Part shown: in pieces, positions 35,764-47,850 of the stretch
How the letters are laid out: the number at the start of each line of letters is the position of its first letter
Numbering within the stretch: position 1 is the first letter of the stretch
NCBI GenBank assembly: GCA_013399855.1
Contig: VXAY01006939.1
Location: 62,001 to 126,000 of the forward strand
Source of the DNA: Oxyruncus cristatus
Lineage: Eukaryota > Chordata > Aves > Passeriformes > Cotingidae
Direction of reading: 5' to 3'
DNA length: 64,000 bases
Position numbers and translations under genes: made by a program
The notes under the pieces: generated by a model
The model's input: only the letters and a program-made list of their open reading frames with translations
Database searches by the model: none
What the model was told of the DNA's origin: nothing

Positions 35764-38700
35764 ACGCTTACAAGCTTATCGATTACGCTGACACCAAAAT
35801 GTAACAAATGCAATATGATAATGATGTATAAAACTGCTTACGCTACCTGTGACGAAAATATGCAGGCCTTTTAGGAGCAAAACTTGAAATTTCTCTTCTG
35901 TCATGGCAGGCTTTAGAAGCTTTTGACACAAAGGTAACAGAAAACAAATAATATATCACTACTGGGGGCTGCCAAATAAAATATTTCCTGCTGCAACAAA
36001 GTTTTACTTCACTGGACTGCAAATATGAATTAGGCTCTGCTAACAGTCAGTGACCAGTCTATTACTCTTTCTAGGAAGCCTGTAATAAAGTCTCAATTAA
36101 CTTGAAATAGAGGATTTTTCTTTCACATAACGATAGATTTCAAAATTAGCTAGATTCACACTTTATAGCTGCAACATTATGGAAATTTCCTTTTCTCAGT
36201 TCTTTGTAAACAAGTCAGGAGTAGTCAATGGCTGCCAGTGCAATCACTGGGTCAAACCAGTTCTCATAACTTTACCAAAGGGGTACTTCAGGTTAGGGGC
36301 AGCGTGCTACAATCACTTTCACTGGCCTTTTCAGCCTGTAGTCTTGACAGACAGAATTACTGGATTGTAGTCAGGGAGAGAAGAGGTAGCAAGAGTTTTA
36401 CTTGAAGCACCATCCAATTCTCCTGCTCAGTGTTCTCAATTCCCATGTCCCCAGGGTAATGCAGCAGGTACTGTCAGTTTCCCTAAGCCCTTTTGCCAAA
36501 TGCAGAAACTATGACACTGTGTGATTCACTCAGCTGCAAATGTAGAGTATGCATGTTTTCTCTCACCAGCTTCAAAGTTAACCAATTAGCATTATGAGTC
36601 ATGAAATGAGAAATTGAAGGCAGCAGGGCAGGGGAGTCAGGAGAGCTCACAAACTTCCAAACGCTGTCACAAAGTTGGAGTAAAATTATTTCTCAAGCTA
36701 ATATTCATTCCACTGTTATTCAGACTTTCTTTGCCACCTATGGAGGGTTTGATCTTGTTCTTGAATAGCCAAAACTAAAAATTCACTTTCTTGACATTTC
36801 CTGGATTTCCTGGATTAGTTCACAAAGCACATATTGGTATATAGCAGGGCTTTGTCAGTCAATACAGTTGTGGTATCAGTCCACTGGTTTATGGAAGGAA
36901 GAAGTACCCAACTCAGTTCTCATTCCTAAACAAGTTAAGGCAAGCTGGTGGCAGTCTCCATAAATCAGAGAAGACACATACAAATGTATGTTTAATTATT
37001 CATTAAGAAAGTGATTGGAGAAAACTGGATGTCATGTGCTAAAAGCTAGGCAGCTGATAAAAACTGTCTTATATACATCTTCCTTTTGTTGATTAAAAAA
37101 GTCGATGGCTTTTCAAAGAATCAAGTAAGAAACAATGCTCCTCTGGGCAAGGAAAAATTTGCCCATACACAAAACAATGTCCATTTTATCTCATTCTATC
37201 CTTCAAATCCCTTGTGGAATACTGGGATCACCAGTTTACTCCAACCCAAGATGATACTCTTACTCGTGACAGAATTATAAACATGCTGCTCCACTGAAGA
37301 GAAACAGTGTTTTTTGATGACTTTAGAAAGAAAATTTCAGGGCTATTATACCATGTCTTTGAGACATTTACCAATTTCTTTAAGAAATCTGTATTTTAAC
37401 AGTTTAAGTACTCTGTCTATGAACAATAAATATACCATGGAAAAAAAGTACTTTTATGGTCATTCTACAAAATGCACAAAGAGAAGAGTTTTACTTTGGT
37501 TTAAATGTCTTTATTATTCTTGGACAGGTTTATAATGAAAATCGCTGAATCAAACAGTTATAATATGTTCACAATTAATAGTTTGACCTGTGCTACTTAC
37601 AGCTCAAGCTATTTTTCAGAATTGTATTTTAAAATTCAGTTAACCTTTAATTATAAACAAGTCTCGCAATGCTTTGGAAATTTATTTCAAAGCTACACAA
37701 CAGGAGATACAAATAATGTTTGCATATATATACATCAGTCTATGATGTAAGCCAAGCTGCAAGAAAACACTTTAAAATTTTCCAAGGCTGAGACTTTTGG
37801 TCTGGTATTACTTTGCCCATGCATTCTCACTGATATTCCTAATTTTTAGTGAAAAACTCAGGATATGGACATTCCAATGATAAACTGATTGCCTATCTGC
37901 ACTCAAAAGCTGTAGGAAGTTATTTTGTTCTGTTTCTCCTTTGAAGATGTAACATTAGAATTTCACAGAAGGTGAAAGTTTTAGAACAGAGTATCTTCTC
38001 CTTACAGTTTCATTTCACCCTAATGGACAACCTATAATTTATACTTTGTTGTAACATCAAATTAGAACATGATTCCCCTCAGATAAAAACAATCAGCTTC
38101 ACACTGATAAATGTTGGTATCACTGTGTCTTTTGAAGATAGCACAGAATACAAAAGCCCAGTGGAAGATTCTAAATGGCAAGAACCGTTGACATAAATTC
38201 ATTATTTTGCTCAATATTTTCAGGAGAATGATGTTTTACTCCAACAGAATATCAGTGAAGAGAGGCAATGGATCCCTTGGTCATTCCAGATAATACTGTG
38301 TTTTTGAAACTCTTTGGATAATTTAGCCTTTCTGTTTTCACTGTACAGAAACATTGTTTAAGTCCATTCTTCCCCAAGAGTTTGGTTATGGTCTCACGGC
38401 ATCATTTGTGTGAATGGTCTCACCCGAGCCTAGATGCCAGATTTCTTCTTCTAAAGAATTAACTTCCAATCTTCCAGTCTCCATATGACTCCCGGTGAAC
38501 TTAAGGGCAACTATTAATACCATGTGTTATAATTAAAGCTATAGAAAACTACATGGTTCAATATGAGATGACCACACAAATGTAATTTTTTTTCCAGTCA
38601 CTGAACTACTGATTGCAGTGGGGTTGAGGACCACCATAACTACTCCTTCCTCATCCAGTTAAGTAACTTTATCTGCACGCAGTCAGCAGTGACTGCATAA

Positions 38701-39657
38701 TTTTTGCAAAAAATATTTACATTCCCAGCTTTAGCGGCCTTTCTTAGATTCTCATGTACATCAACAGCAACCATCAAAAGGGAATAACACTGTAATATCC
38801 GTGGCTAATCAGTTTTGTGTAGTGCAGACTGTTGTTTAATATGGAACATTCTTAGCAGTCACTTTTTATTCATTTACACAGAGCACATCGCTTCCAATTT
38901 ATTTAAGTGCCAGCTACAGCTATGGAATACAGATATAATTAGCGTTGCAAAGTTATCTAGAGTGAACTTTTAAAAAATCCTCTTATTTGAGGGTGTGGCA
39001 ATATGACAACAGTAAGAACTCTTTATGATAATACCTGTTACGGTGTGTAAGAGAATCGTGCAGTCAGTCCTCAGTAGACCGCAAGTCATACGGGGTTACA
39101 GCATCAGTAAAACTGGAACAGCCCAATAAGAAGACATATCCTATGTCCTTAGGGCACAGGTAGGATTTCTTGACCTAACAATAAGACATGCCTGTCTTCT
39201 TCTTTTGTTTAAACACTAGACTGAAGAGGTCAAACAAGAACAACAACCAAAAGAAAAAAAATAATTCAAATCTCCATGAGATCAGCTTTGAGTGGAGAGA
39301 AGGTATGATTCTCTATACTGTGCAAAGTCATTTATGTTGCCTTCTCTTCATATGCCTCTGCTTTTTAAACCTTTAGTATTTTGGTTTCCTGACTGTAGAG
39401 TTCCTTTAGTTCAATAATGAATTATAATACATAATGAATCAAAGCAAAGACAAACCAAAAATAAGCTCTTGACAAAACAGTAAAGAAAGACATAAATATT
39501 TTAAATAAAAGTCTAGGTAAACCCACTTAGCACACATTAGCATTTCCGTTACTTCCATCGCAACAAAAATCAGGAAATTTGAGCAGTGGATTGTCCAAAG
39601 GCAGACAAAAGTAATATAATTCAATAAATACCTATTTTTTGTAGCTATTATATTTTA
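35764..39657. other. Non-coding AT-rich DNA
   Basis: About 3.9 kb with no recognised gene. The segment 36180-36660 is richer in G and C than its neighbours but matches no repeat I can name. Open frames (36179-36370, 37086-37280, 37314-37750, 39188-39376) are short and overlapping or unrecognised. Confidence 0.55.
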
Positions 39658-39685
39658 GTGTGATAATATAATTGGGTTATCACAC
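39658..39685. repeat. Perfect 9-bp inverted repeat
   Basis: GTGTGATAA (39658-39666) and TTATCACAC (39677-39685) are exact reverse complements around a 10-base loop. The arms contain the GATAA word in opposite directions, so the site could bind a GATA-type factor pair, which is inference only. Confidence 0.85.
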
Positions 39686-41891
39686 CAAGGGTATTGTATG
39701 TCTTTAAAAACCAACTCCATGATAGTTTCACTAAATATAATATAATTATTCACTTCACTTAATATAGTTAAAGACCTACAACCCCCCTGGTGTTATAACC
39801 TAATTTGCCAAAATTTAACTTATGAGTTAAAACTGCTTTACTTTTCTTAGTGCAAAAATAAGGCTTTCCTATTAACGAGCAGTAGGTTAAGTGAGCCTGG
39901 TGATTCTAGTCTATTTTACAACAGCTATTTCTTCTTTAACCCAAATGCACCACAACATATATAGAGAGGTACCATAACAACTTTCCTATATTCCAAGGTT
40001 TGGATCAACATTCTACTTGAAAACCAGCTTTTTCATTAACAGTGTTTACCTTCTTTCTCATCATCTGTCTCTTACCGTTGCTCCATTGGAAGTCCTCCTA
40101 GTCCTAACCTTCCTCAGTTTTCAAGTAAGACAGCTAATGCAAGTATCCTGGGACACAAAAATAAATGAACAAAACCCAACAACAACAAAGGAAGAAAACC
40201 AAAATAACTAAGTTTCAGTTTATGCAGATGGCTTAAGGAAATTTCGTTGATTTTGTCTGGAACAGAGTAAGAGGAACTCACCCAAAATAAAAATGTTGAA
40301 GAAGTACTCTTCAGCTGCTGAGATGCAAGGAGCAACTGGAGATAGAAATGAGAAGAAAGATCTGCCTGTAGCCCCTATCTCAGCAGACAATAAAAGTCTG
40401 TGTGCTTAGTGACAGAAGATCAATATTGGTTTCCACAGCTAAGCTTCATTTTAGTGTGGCCCATCTAAGCTATAGACATGATCGTAATTTTGTCTCTTCA
40501 TGTAGAACACTAATTTGACAATAGTGGCTGTTTCTTCAGTTATTCTTAATTTGATACCTCTACTTGCCAGGAAGTCCTGTGCACCAAAGATGAAGCACAT
40601 TTATGTTCCAAAACCCATACAGTGCTGCTGCTCATATCTCTTATGCAAGTTAATTATCTTAGTCTTCGTGAGCATAATATTCAGACTACAATAAAGCTAG
40701 AAATCATACTGAGGAAAAAATAGTCAGACTTCTTATCATCCTTTCCAGTGTATTGTTAAGAAAAGATGCAGCTGTGGTAAGCTACTAACCACCTTCCTAT
40801 TCTCAGTAAGAGAATATAGATGCATCGAGGCTTAAAGGGATCACTAAATTCCCTGGATTTTCTTTCTTTAGAAATTTTACTGTAAAATTATTTCCTATTC
40901 AATAAACTAAAGTGGGGACTTGTATCTGTGTATTTCTACAGATATGCTGAACCAGAATCAATTGAGAGCACACATTTAGCCCTTCACAAAAAGGAAGCTC
41001 TAATCAGATATTTGCTTAATGGTTTCATTCTGATACTGTATTAGAATGGTATACTTAACTTGAAAAAAATAAAATAAAATGAAGCAGCAGGCTCTGCGAT
41101 CAACAATTAATAGGAAATTGAGCACAGTGTTATCTCTTTGGAACTGCCCAGGGTGATTTTTGAAAAATGAAGTCAACACTTCAACGATGAAAATTACACA
41201 CTGAAACTTGACTAAAATTGATGAAGCACAATTACTTTTCCAGGTTAAAATGGAAAAATAAAAAAGAATTCTGATTAAGGCCAAAATAGGAGAGGGAAGC
41301 TATGAGCATCCTCTTTGTAAGGGCTTCTTCCCACAGTGCTCATCACCACCACAGCTAACAGCTAGAGAGAGGCCATGGCCTTGCTGCAAAAAGAACTAGG
41401 CCATCAGTTTTAATGTAAGCAACATATCCTCACGCTAACGGAAATTATTTTTATTTTGGCATGTCACTTAAGTTTTACTGGACTGGGAATGTCAGCAGTC
41501 TTAGCAATAAGATGACTTAGATCCCGAAACTACATTTGCCAGGTTTTCTACCAAGAAAATTAATCTTACAAACTCCTCAAAAATAAAATCAATCTCTCAA
41601 AACTGCTGAGGTTCCCTGCTGAAGAAAAGTCATGATTACTTTGATGGTGATGCTGTAATGATATAGTGGGGGGGGAAAAATTATAGTTCATCACTTCTCA
41701 CAGTTTAAAGTCACTCTTAAAAAAATGGGAAGTAAACATCTAAAGGATCAAAACAGACTTGGTGGTTTAGGAGACAGATCCCTTCCTTTAATATAGGAGG
41801 TCTGTGAACCACTCACTCATACACCACCTAATCTGCCAGTATAGAATTTAATCAGTTCATAGAACACTGAGCAAATTCTCTCACCTAGCCT
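39686..41891. other. Non-coding AT-rich DNA
   Basis: No gene recognised. A run of nine G lies at about 41668-41676. The frames at 40017-40211 and 40114-40335 (minus) overlap on opposite strands and 41000-41284 (minus) has no similarity that I know. Confidence 0.6.
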
Positions 41892-41939
41892 TTGGATTAC
41901 AAATTGTAATCCAATTTGTTGGATCCCCAACAGTTGGGG
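41892..41939. repeat. Two adjacent perfect inverted repeats
   Basis: The first has 11-bp arms, TTGGATTACAA (41892-41902) and TTGTAATCCAA (41904-41914), around a single A. Ten bases later the second has 7-bp arms, CCCCAAC (41925-41931) and GTTGGGG (41933-41939), again around one A. Each central TAATCC (GGATTA) word resembles homeodomain sites of the bicoid/OTX class, here in inverted pair. Confidence 0.9.
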
Positions 41940-42250
41940 AAAAGTTACTAAATGCATATCTTATTGAAGGACAAAAATAGCTTCTTAGGCCGTGATTTTC
42001 AATGTAATTCTAAAGGTGGCAGTTTCCATCTCAATTACAGGCAGAGCTAGTGGGGGTATGTGGGAGTTGAAGGAACCCTTCCTATGTCCCAAATACACCT
42101 GTGAGTCCTGAACCCCTAGCTGACAGTAGTTTGCATAGACTAGGGTGTGAGGCATTCTGGCAGGGCAAAGAGGCATATCCAGAAGATAATACAGGGCACA
42201 CCAAGCACTTTCTTGGGGAAAGCACATGACTGAAAACAGATCATTTAGAG
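41940..42250. other. Non-coding DNA of mixed composition
   Basis: Somewhat richer in G and C than the surroundings. No gene or repeat recognised. Confidence 0.5.
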
Positions 42251-42315
42251 GAAGGAAGCGAGGAAGGAAGGAAGGAAGCAAGCAAGGAAGGAAGGAAAGA
42301 AGGAAGGAAGGAAGA
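42251..42315 (+). repeat. (GGAA)n microsatellite
   Basis: GGAA units with GCGA, GCAA and AAGA interruptions, ~65 bases. On the minus strand it makes a proline/serine/leucine/phenylalanine-rich run within the 130-codon frame 41985-42377, which therefore is not evidence of a protein. Confidence 0.92.
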
Positions 42316-45300
42316 TAGGAAGTTCCACTGGGCCCTTCTCTCATCCAGTGCTCTAAACACCTCTGTGAATATAGCAAAAATCCATATTATGCTTCTCCGC
42401 CCTAAAGTTTTTCATAGATGTATTCTGGGCATGTATATTTACACTACCTATCTGGTTTGTACAGAAGACAGCTGGCGTTCAGCTGAAACAGCAAGAGCTG
42501 ATACTATGTTGTAGCTGCTTAGTTTACAGAAAGGAAAAAAAAAAATGAATAAAATGAAGTCCAAAACAAAACAAAGCCACACAATCTGTGAGTTTATTCC
42601 TATGACCACAGATCCAAACAACTATGACAGAGGGAGCAAGATGTCATTTCACCACCAGAAGGATTTCTCACAAACAAATGTGTCTCAGCACTGAAATAGC
42701 AAGCTAAGTTTGAAAAGCTAGTAGTTGGAGGATGGGAGAGGAAGACAAGGAGTAGGAAAAGAATAAAAAACATATTTTGACTTTAACACAGAAAATCACT
42801 ACAGGAAAACAATTACAGAATCCATTAGCCTTATTAAAAGCATTTCTATTAAAATGACTGCACTTTGAGTCAGACTTCTAAGACACATTTTAAGTAAACT
42901 ATAATAAGCCATATCTTTATTTTTAAACAAAAGCAATGTGAGAAACAATTTTCAAGTGTCAAAGTCTTTATTAAGTTATTAACACATGAATTAAATTTCA
43001 CTTTTTTTCACTCCATATGACATGACAGTAACTTAACAGAACATAGTAACTCGCTTTCTTCTTACTCAGTGCTAGCCTTACACACTGTAGTACAAAAACC
43101 AGTGAAAGACATTACTATATAACAGTAATGATTATAACTCTCACTGGCTACTAACAAAAGAAAAATAGTGGTAATGGTTTGTATGTAACAATATAGTGAA
43201 TCAATTCCACATTTCAGTTTCATTTGCCAGAGCCAAAAAGTCTTCCAAGGTGAGTTTGTGTTGTGTGAAAAAACTGTGGATCTGAGTTCTCTGGCTTCCA
43301 GCAAGATAGCTAGAACTATAGTCAGAAAGACATGCAGAATAAAGTCCAGCAACAGAAAACCTTTGGATTTTCAAAATGGTTTTTTAAATGCTATGATAAA
43401 CTTACATAATTTCTCTATTAACTTGCAACTACTGTGCAAAGTTCTCGTATGAATAAGGTGGACAATAGGGAGGTTCATAAAAAATATTTCAGCCTGAATA
43501 TATGCAAATGGAAAATATTACTTGATCCACTATTTCCCTGAAAGTCTGAAAAGGTAGGTTACCATATTTTGAAAGATAAATGTGCAGCTTCTCACTCAAC
43601 ACTTTTATTTTCGGTTCTATGACCAGGAATATAAATTATGGAAAGGAGTAGAATCTAATGACATATTGATCTTAGAAATATTTTGATGATGTCTATGATT
43701 TGCCAGCATACAATGAGTTGCCAGCACACAATTAAAATTTCAAAAATAAAATCACACAAAAGCACATATGTATTTTAATTTTCTATTTTATGCCAGAGTA
43801 TTTTGTGGTCTCAGCTGAAGACTTTATTACATCTTTTTCCTTACTGAACAACTTCCATCAAAGATTGCTACGAAAGCATTCAGCAATATTTGAAAGGTAA
43901 GGGGAGAAGATAAGAAGGTCTTCAGAACTGAGGAATTTCTGTCAGTAGGAGAGATGGGAATAGCAGCTTTTCAGAAACAAGTCTAACTCCCCCCTCTATA
44001 TGAGGGCATGGAGCCTTGTATTTTGCTTTGTCTACAGAAGCCGTGGAGCAAGGTGCCCTGCAAGCAGCAAGTGTCTCCAGAAATTACTAATATTGTCAAC
44101 TTTATAGGATATTCACAATTCAGTCATTTCTTTAAAATAAATTCTTCATGGCTTGGTTTACTTTGACACGTTATGACATGATGCTCCTTGCTATAAAAAA
44201 GAAACAGAGAGAACAGTACAACTCCTCTGCTTAAAGCATCTGCTCTTCTATGCATATATTTTTAGATCCTGGTGAATAAGTGGCAATGACAAGTTAAAGA
44301 ATTTGAAATCTACTACCTCAGAAAAGTGAAAGCTTATAAATAAGTTTAAACTATTTTTTACATATATATACAAGACAAATAAGGAAGTCTTGGATTTGTT
44401 TCTGATGTTTAATTTTGTAGGTAAAAAATCAGTCTTATCAACCAAAGTCCCTCCAATACTGGCACTGTACAATTAGAATAAAACTGAATTTCAAACTACA
44501 TTTTATTATTGTCAGGTGCATAGCTACAACTCTTCTGGGATAACAATTCAGACTTAACATCTTCAAGATAAAATGGATATAGTGCAGTGGATAAGCAGAT
44601 AAAAAAAAATCTTTTCTGAGGAAGAAACAGTCTTTGTACAAGGAGAAGAGATGTATCTAGAAATTTTTTTCTTTCCCTCCCCACCCCTAGTTAGGTGGAT
44701 GAAACTACTGCCCACTTATTGTGCCCCTGGCTGATCCAACACAGAGGGTGAAATGAAACACACAACCAGGGCATTTTCACATGAGCAGAGCTTGTGTGAG
44801 CAGAGCAGAGCATAGTAGAAGGGCTGGGTTTTTACAAAACAAACAAATGAAAAAACTTCTAACAAATGCAATTTGTATCACTCAGAAAACCAGAAGGCCA
44901 CCATTAAGGTCTACAATTTCTTCTTATAGGTGATAGTAATGGGGATTCTTTAATAAGATTTTTGTTGATTGGTTTTCTTGAGTTAAATTCATAGTAGTCA
45001 TTTCATAATTGTTTCTTAGGATTATTTGTTATTATATTATCATTGGATCTCTATCTCAGTTGTCTTGCAGACATGGCAGGTTTTTTGGTAGAATCAGATT
45101 TTTCATAGCATGCTAATAAATCTTCTCAGATACCCAGATACCAGAGGCCATTACAAATTGATCAGCACTTGAGAAAGCCCAACAGTCCCTCCAGAGGACT
45201 ACAGTTAATGAAGTACAAAAGAACTGACATTTCCCAAGCATCTTATTTATTCATGTATACTGCATATCACAGGATATGTTTGTTCTAAAGGGACTAAATA

Positions 45301-46496
45301 TTAGCTGAGTTACTTACAAAGCTCCTTATAGAACTCGACCTACCACATTTGAGTTCATTCTAAGGAATATCAGTAGAATCAAAAACATCAGTACTCAACA
45401 CCATCAATCCTGGAATTTTGTTTGCTAGATACGTATAGCAGCTTAAACATATTCTGAACTTTGTACAAAGTCATCTCTGCCTCTCAGCTATTAGTTTTCT
45501 GCCTATCCTAACTACTGCTACATACTTCCATCAATTTTGTAATTTTTTAAGATCATTTTGATTAATCTGAAGCTATAAAAATGCATACTTGGTATAAGAA
45601 AAAAAATGCAGGAAGAAAATCAGGAAAAAACCCAAATGTCCAACCAAAACTTCAAAACAACAAAAAAAAAGAAGTTATAGCTAGACACAAAGCAGCCAAA
45701 CTGGTCAAGAGGGAACAACAGATAACACGTTGAGTCAGAGACTATTTGGTACCTGTTTTGTATTCTAGCTCATGTATTTTGAAGTAATGTTCCATGTGCT
45801 AGCGAATTTTCTACCTTCCTCCAGTGTAAAAAATCATAATCAGTAACACCTGTGCGGCAGTAAAAGGATGCCTCTTAATACCTATGCATTAGCAACAAAA
45901 TACATTTCTACAGAGACATGAATGAATCAGCTTTAAGAGATTCACTGTATTAGTATGCCTAGTTTGTTCTCTTTGGCAAGAAGAACATTATTTTGAATCT
46001 CATGTGTGTTTTGATGTACTTTTTTATTTGGGGGTATCTGGCAGTACATAAAGCATGAAATAATGATTCACACAGCTCTGATGTCTATAAGAATCATCTT
46101 GAAATATACTATTAACTCCTCAGTTTGAAGCTCATATTGTAAGCACAAAGGTGGCAACATCTATGTGTGCTGTGGGTGTATTTTCTATTTTGTGGATGAA
46201 TAGGGTATGCAATATGCATGGATTTTCAATTTGTCACTAATATATGATTCCAGAGGCATATTAAAAAAAAAAAAGCAGCAAAATATGAGGTAGAACTTCT
46301 TTGTAAACTGAACTTTAACTTCGTTGTAAATATATACACAAAAAAGTCTAAGTCTTGCTTTTGCACAGAATATACAGAACTGCAGAAATACTATTTATAC
46401 AATAAAACCCCAAAGAGATAAAAGGGTGAAATGACCACCATCTAGTGATATGGGTGAATTATTCTCTTATTGAATTATTAAAATCACATGGACTTT
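42316..46496. other. Non-coding AT-rich DNA
   Basis: About 4.2 kb without a recognised gene. A small GAGCAGAG(C/A) direct-repeat cluster sits near 44783-44812 and an A-rich stretch at 45600-45672. Open frames at 43062-43352 (minus), 43258-43452 and 44248-44684 (minus, three overlapping) have no recognisable domains. Confidence 0.55.
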
Positions 46497-46553
46497 TATA
46501 TATATATATATATTTCTGCTGCTTCTTAAGAAAAGGCTCTTTTTTTTTTTTTC
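46497..46553 (+). repeat. (TA)n microsatellite and nearby T run
   Basis: Alternating TA at 46497-46513, then after 26 unremarkable bases a run of T near 46540-46552. Confidence 0.9.
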
Positions 46554-46904
46554 CTTTTGTCTACAAAAACTACTCCCAGCAGCCATTAGACTTGATCATG
46601 AGAGAAAAATAGATGGCAAAATCCTACTCCTGAACCCATTAGACTGCAAGGATGTGATCCTTAAGCTGGCTTTAAGAAGAGTAGAACTAGAGAAGTATCT
46701 TACTGTGCTGAAGTATCCAGACAGGACGTTCCAGAAGTCTGAAGAAATTATCTAGACTAATGTCTCAGATACCTCTGATCAACCCAACAGTGTGTTGCCA
46801 GCAGTATTTGAACTCCATAAGGAGTTCTTTGATTTGAACATTTGTTTTACTCTGAATCAAAATGAAATATCACGCATATTTATTTTTAATAGCATAGATA
46901 AACC
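46554..46904. other. Non-coding DNA, nothing recognised
   Basis: Composition is more balanced than usual, but frames carry stops and no repeat family comes to mind. Confidence 0.5.
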
Positions 46905-47085
46905 AGAATCATAGAAAATGAGGCAGAAAGAGGCAATAGGATTTTTTTCTATCACCATGCCAGTAAACAAACATCAGGTGTACCAACAACATTTGCAGCA
47001 TATGTGTCTCACCTGTTCTTAAAAGTCTCCATTAGCAGGACATGACAATGTCACTGAGCAATCTATTTCAGTTCATTATTGTTTT
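46905..47085 (-). mobile_element. Ancient CR1 fragment on the minus strand
   Basis: On the plus strand it opens with a decayed reverse tail (AGAATCATAGAAAATGAGG), and after ~110 bases carries CACCTGTTCTTAAAAGTCTCCATTAG-like and CAATCTATTTCAGT-like words. These match the order of the reversed CR1 3' UTR and end of ORF2 (CCTGTxCTTAAAAxCCTCCAx.., ATTTATTCCAGT). It is heavily diverged. Confidence 0.55.
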
Positions 47086-47640
47086 GATAATAATAAAATA
47101 ATTTATATTTCTACATTGAAGAATACATATAATTTGGAGGAAGGATATAAATCCTATGCCTTGAGAAATCTTGAAATATTTTGATTTTTTTTCTCATAAA
47201 GAAACCATGAAAAGTTCAAATTTGATGGAATAATGCATTTTGGATTAAAAATAAATCTGGAATTTTAAAAATAAATTTGAGCTCTACTGTGTAATAAGAC
47301 TTCCTGCTAAGGATTGTACCATTTTACTTTCTAATGGATTACAAATACAGATTCATTCTTTGTCATACAGAAACTTGTGTTTAAGCATTAGGAGACAATC
47401 AAATAATTCTTAGAAATATAAACCACTATAATTTTCATCTGATCTATTTTAGAATGGAGCACTATTTTTCCCCCATGAGGGTGTAATTTCCCTCTATTGA
47501 TTGTAGATGAGAAACTAGTTCCGACACCTGTGTTAAAAGTATTTAAATTTCACAGAAGCAAACCCTACTCAAGTCACCACTGTTACTGTTAGACCTCATT
47601 TCATGTATTCCCAACTCTACTGTTTCTCAGGAACAACATC
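47086..47640. other. Non-coding AT-rich DNA
   Basis: Nothing recognisable. Confidence 0.6.
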
Positions 47641-47850
47641 AGTGTCTCAGATGAACTCACTGACTGAACTAGTATTGCTGCATATCACACCTGGGTATTT
47701 TGCCACCAACCTCAATGTGCCTCTTGCTGTGTGAAGTCCTTTCGAGCAGTATCTCCCCCGCCAGCTTGAGCAGTATTACAGAATAAAGAGTTCTCGGTGT
47801 CACAGCAGGTGATGCAACTAACAGAGACCTCAGTCCTTAGTCTCTAGTTC
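47641..47850 (+). mobile_element. Possible LTR 3' end fragment
   Basis: A local rise in G and C ends with CCCGCCAGCTTGAGCAGTATT, then AGAATAAAGAG (AATAAA near 47781-47786) and TTCTCGGTGTCAC. This arrangement, an AATAAA about 20 bases before a GT-rich stretch at the end of a GC-richer block, is LTR-like (R-U5). No internal region, partner LTR or target duplication is seen. Confidence 0.3.

Noticed and set aside
35764..35795. AAGCTTATCGAT next to a GGAA repeat, like a cloning-vector polylinker
   Set aside because: The match is only about 13 bases and the following bases differ from the vector. There is no further vector sequence nearby.
41985..42377. 130-codon minus-strand open frame rich in Leu, Pro, Ser and Phe
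   Set aside because: The repetitive part is the translated GGAA microsatellite. The rest has no known similarity.
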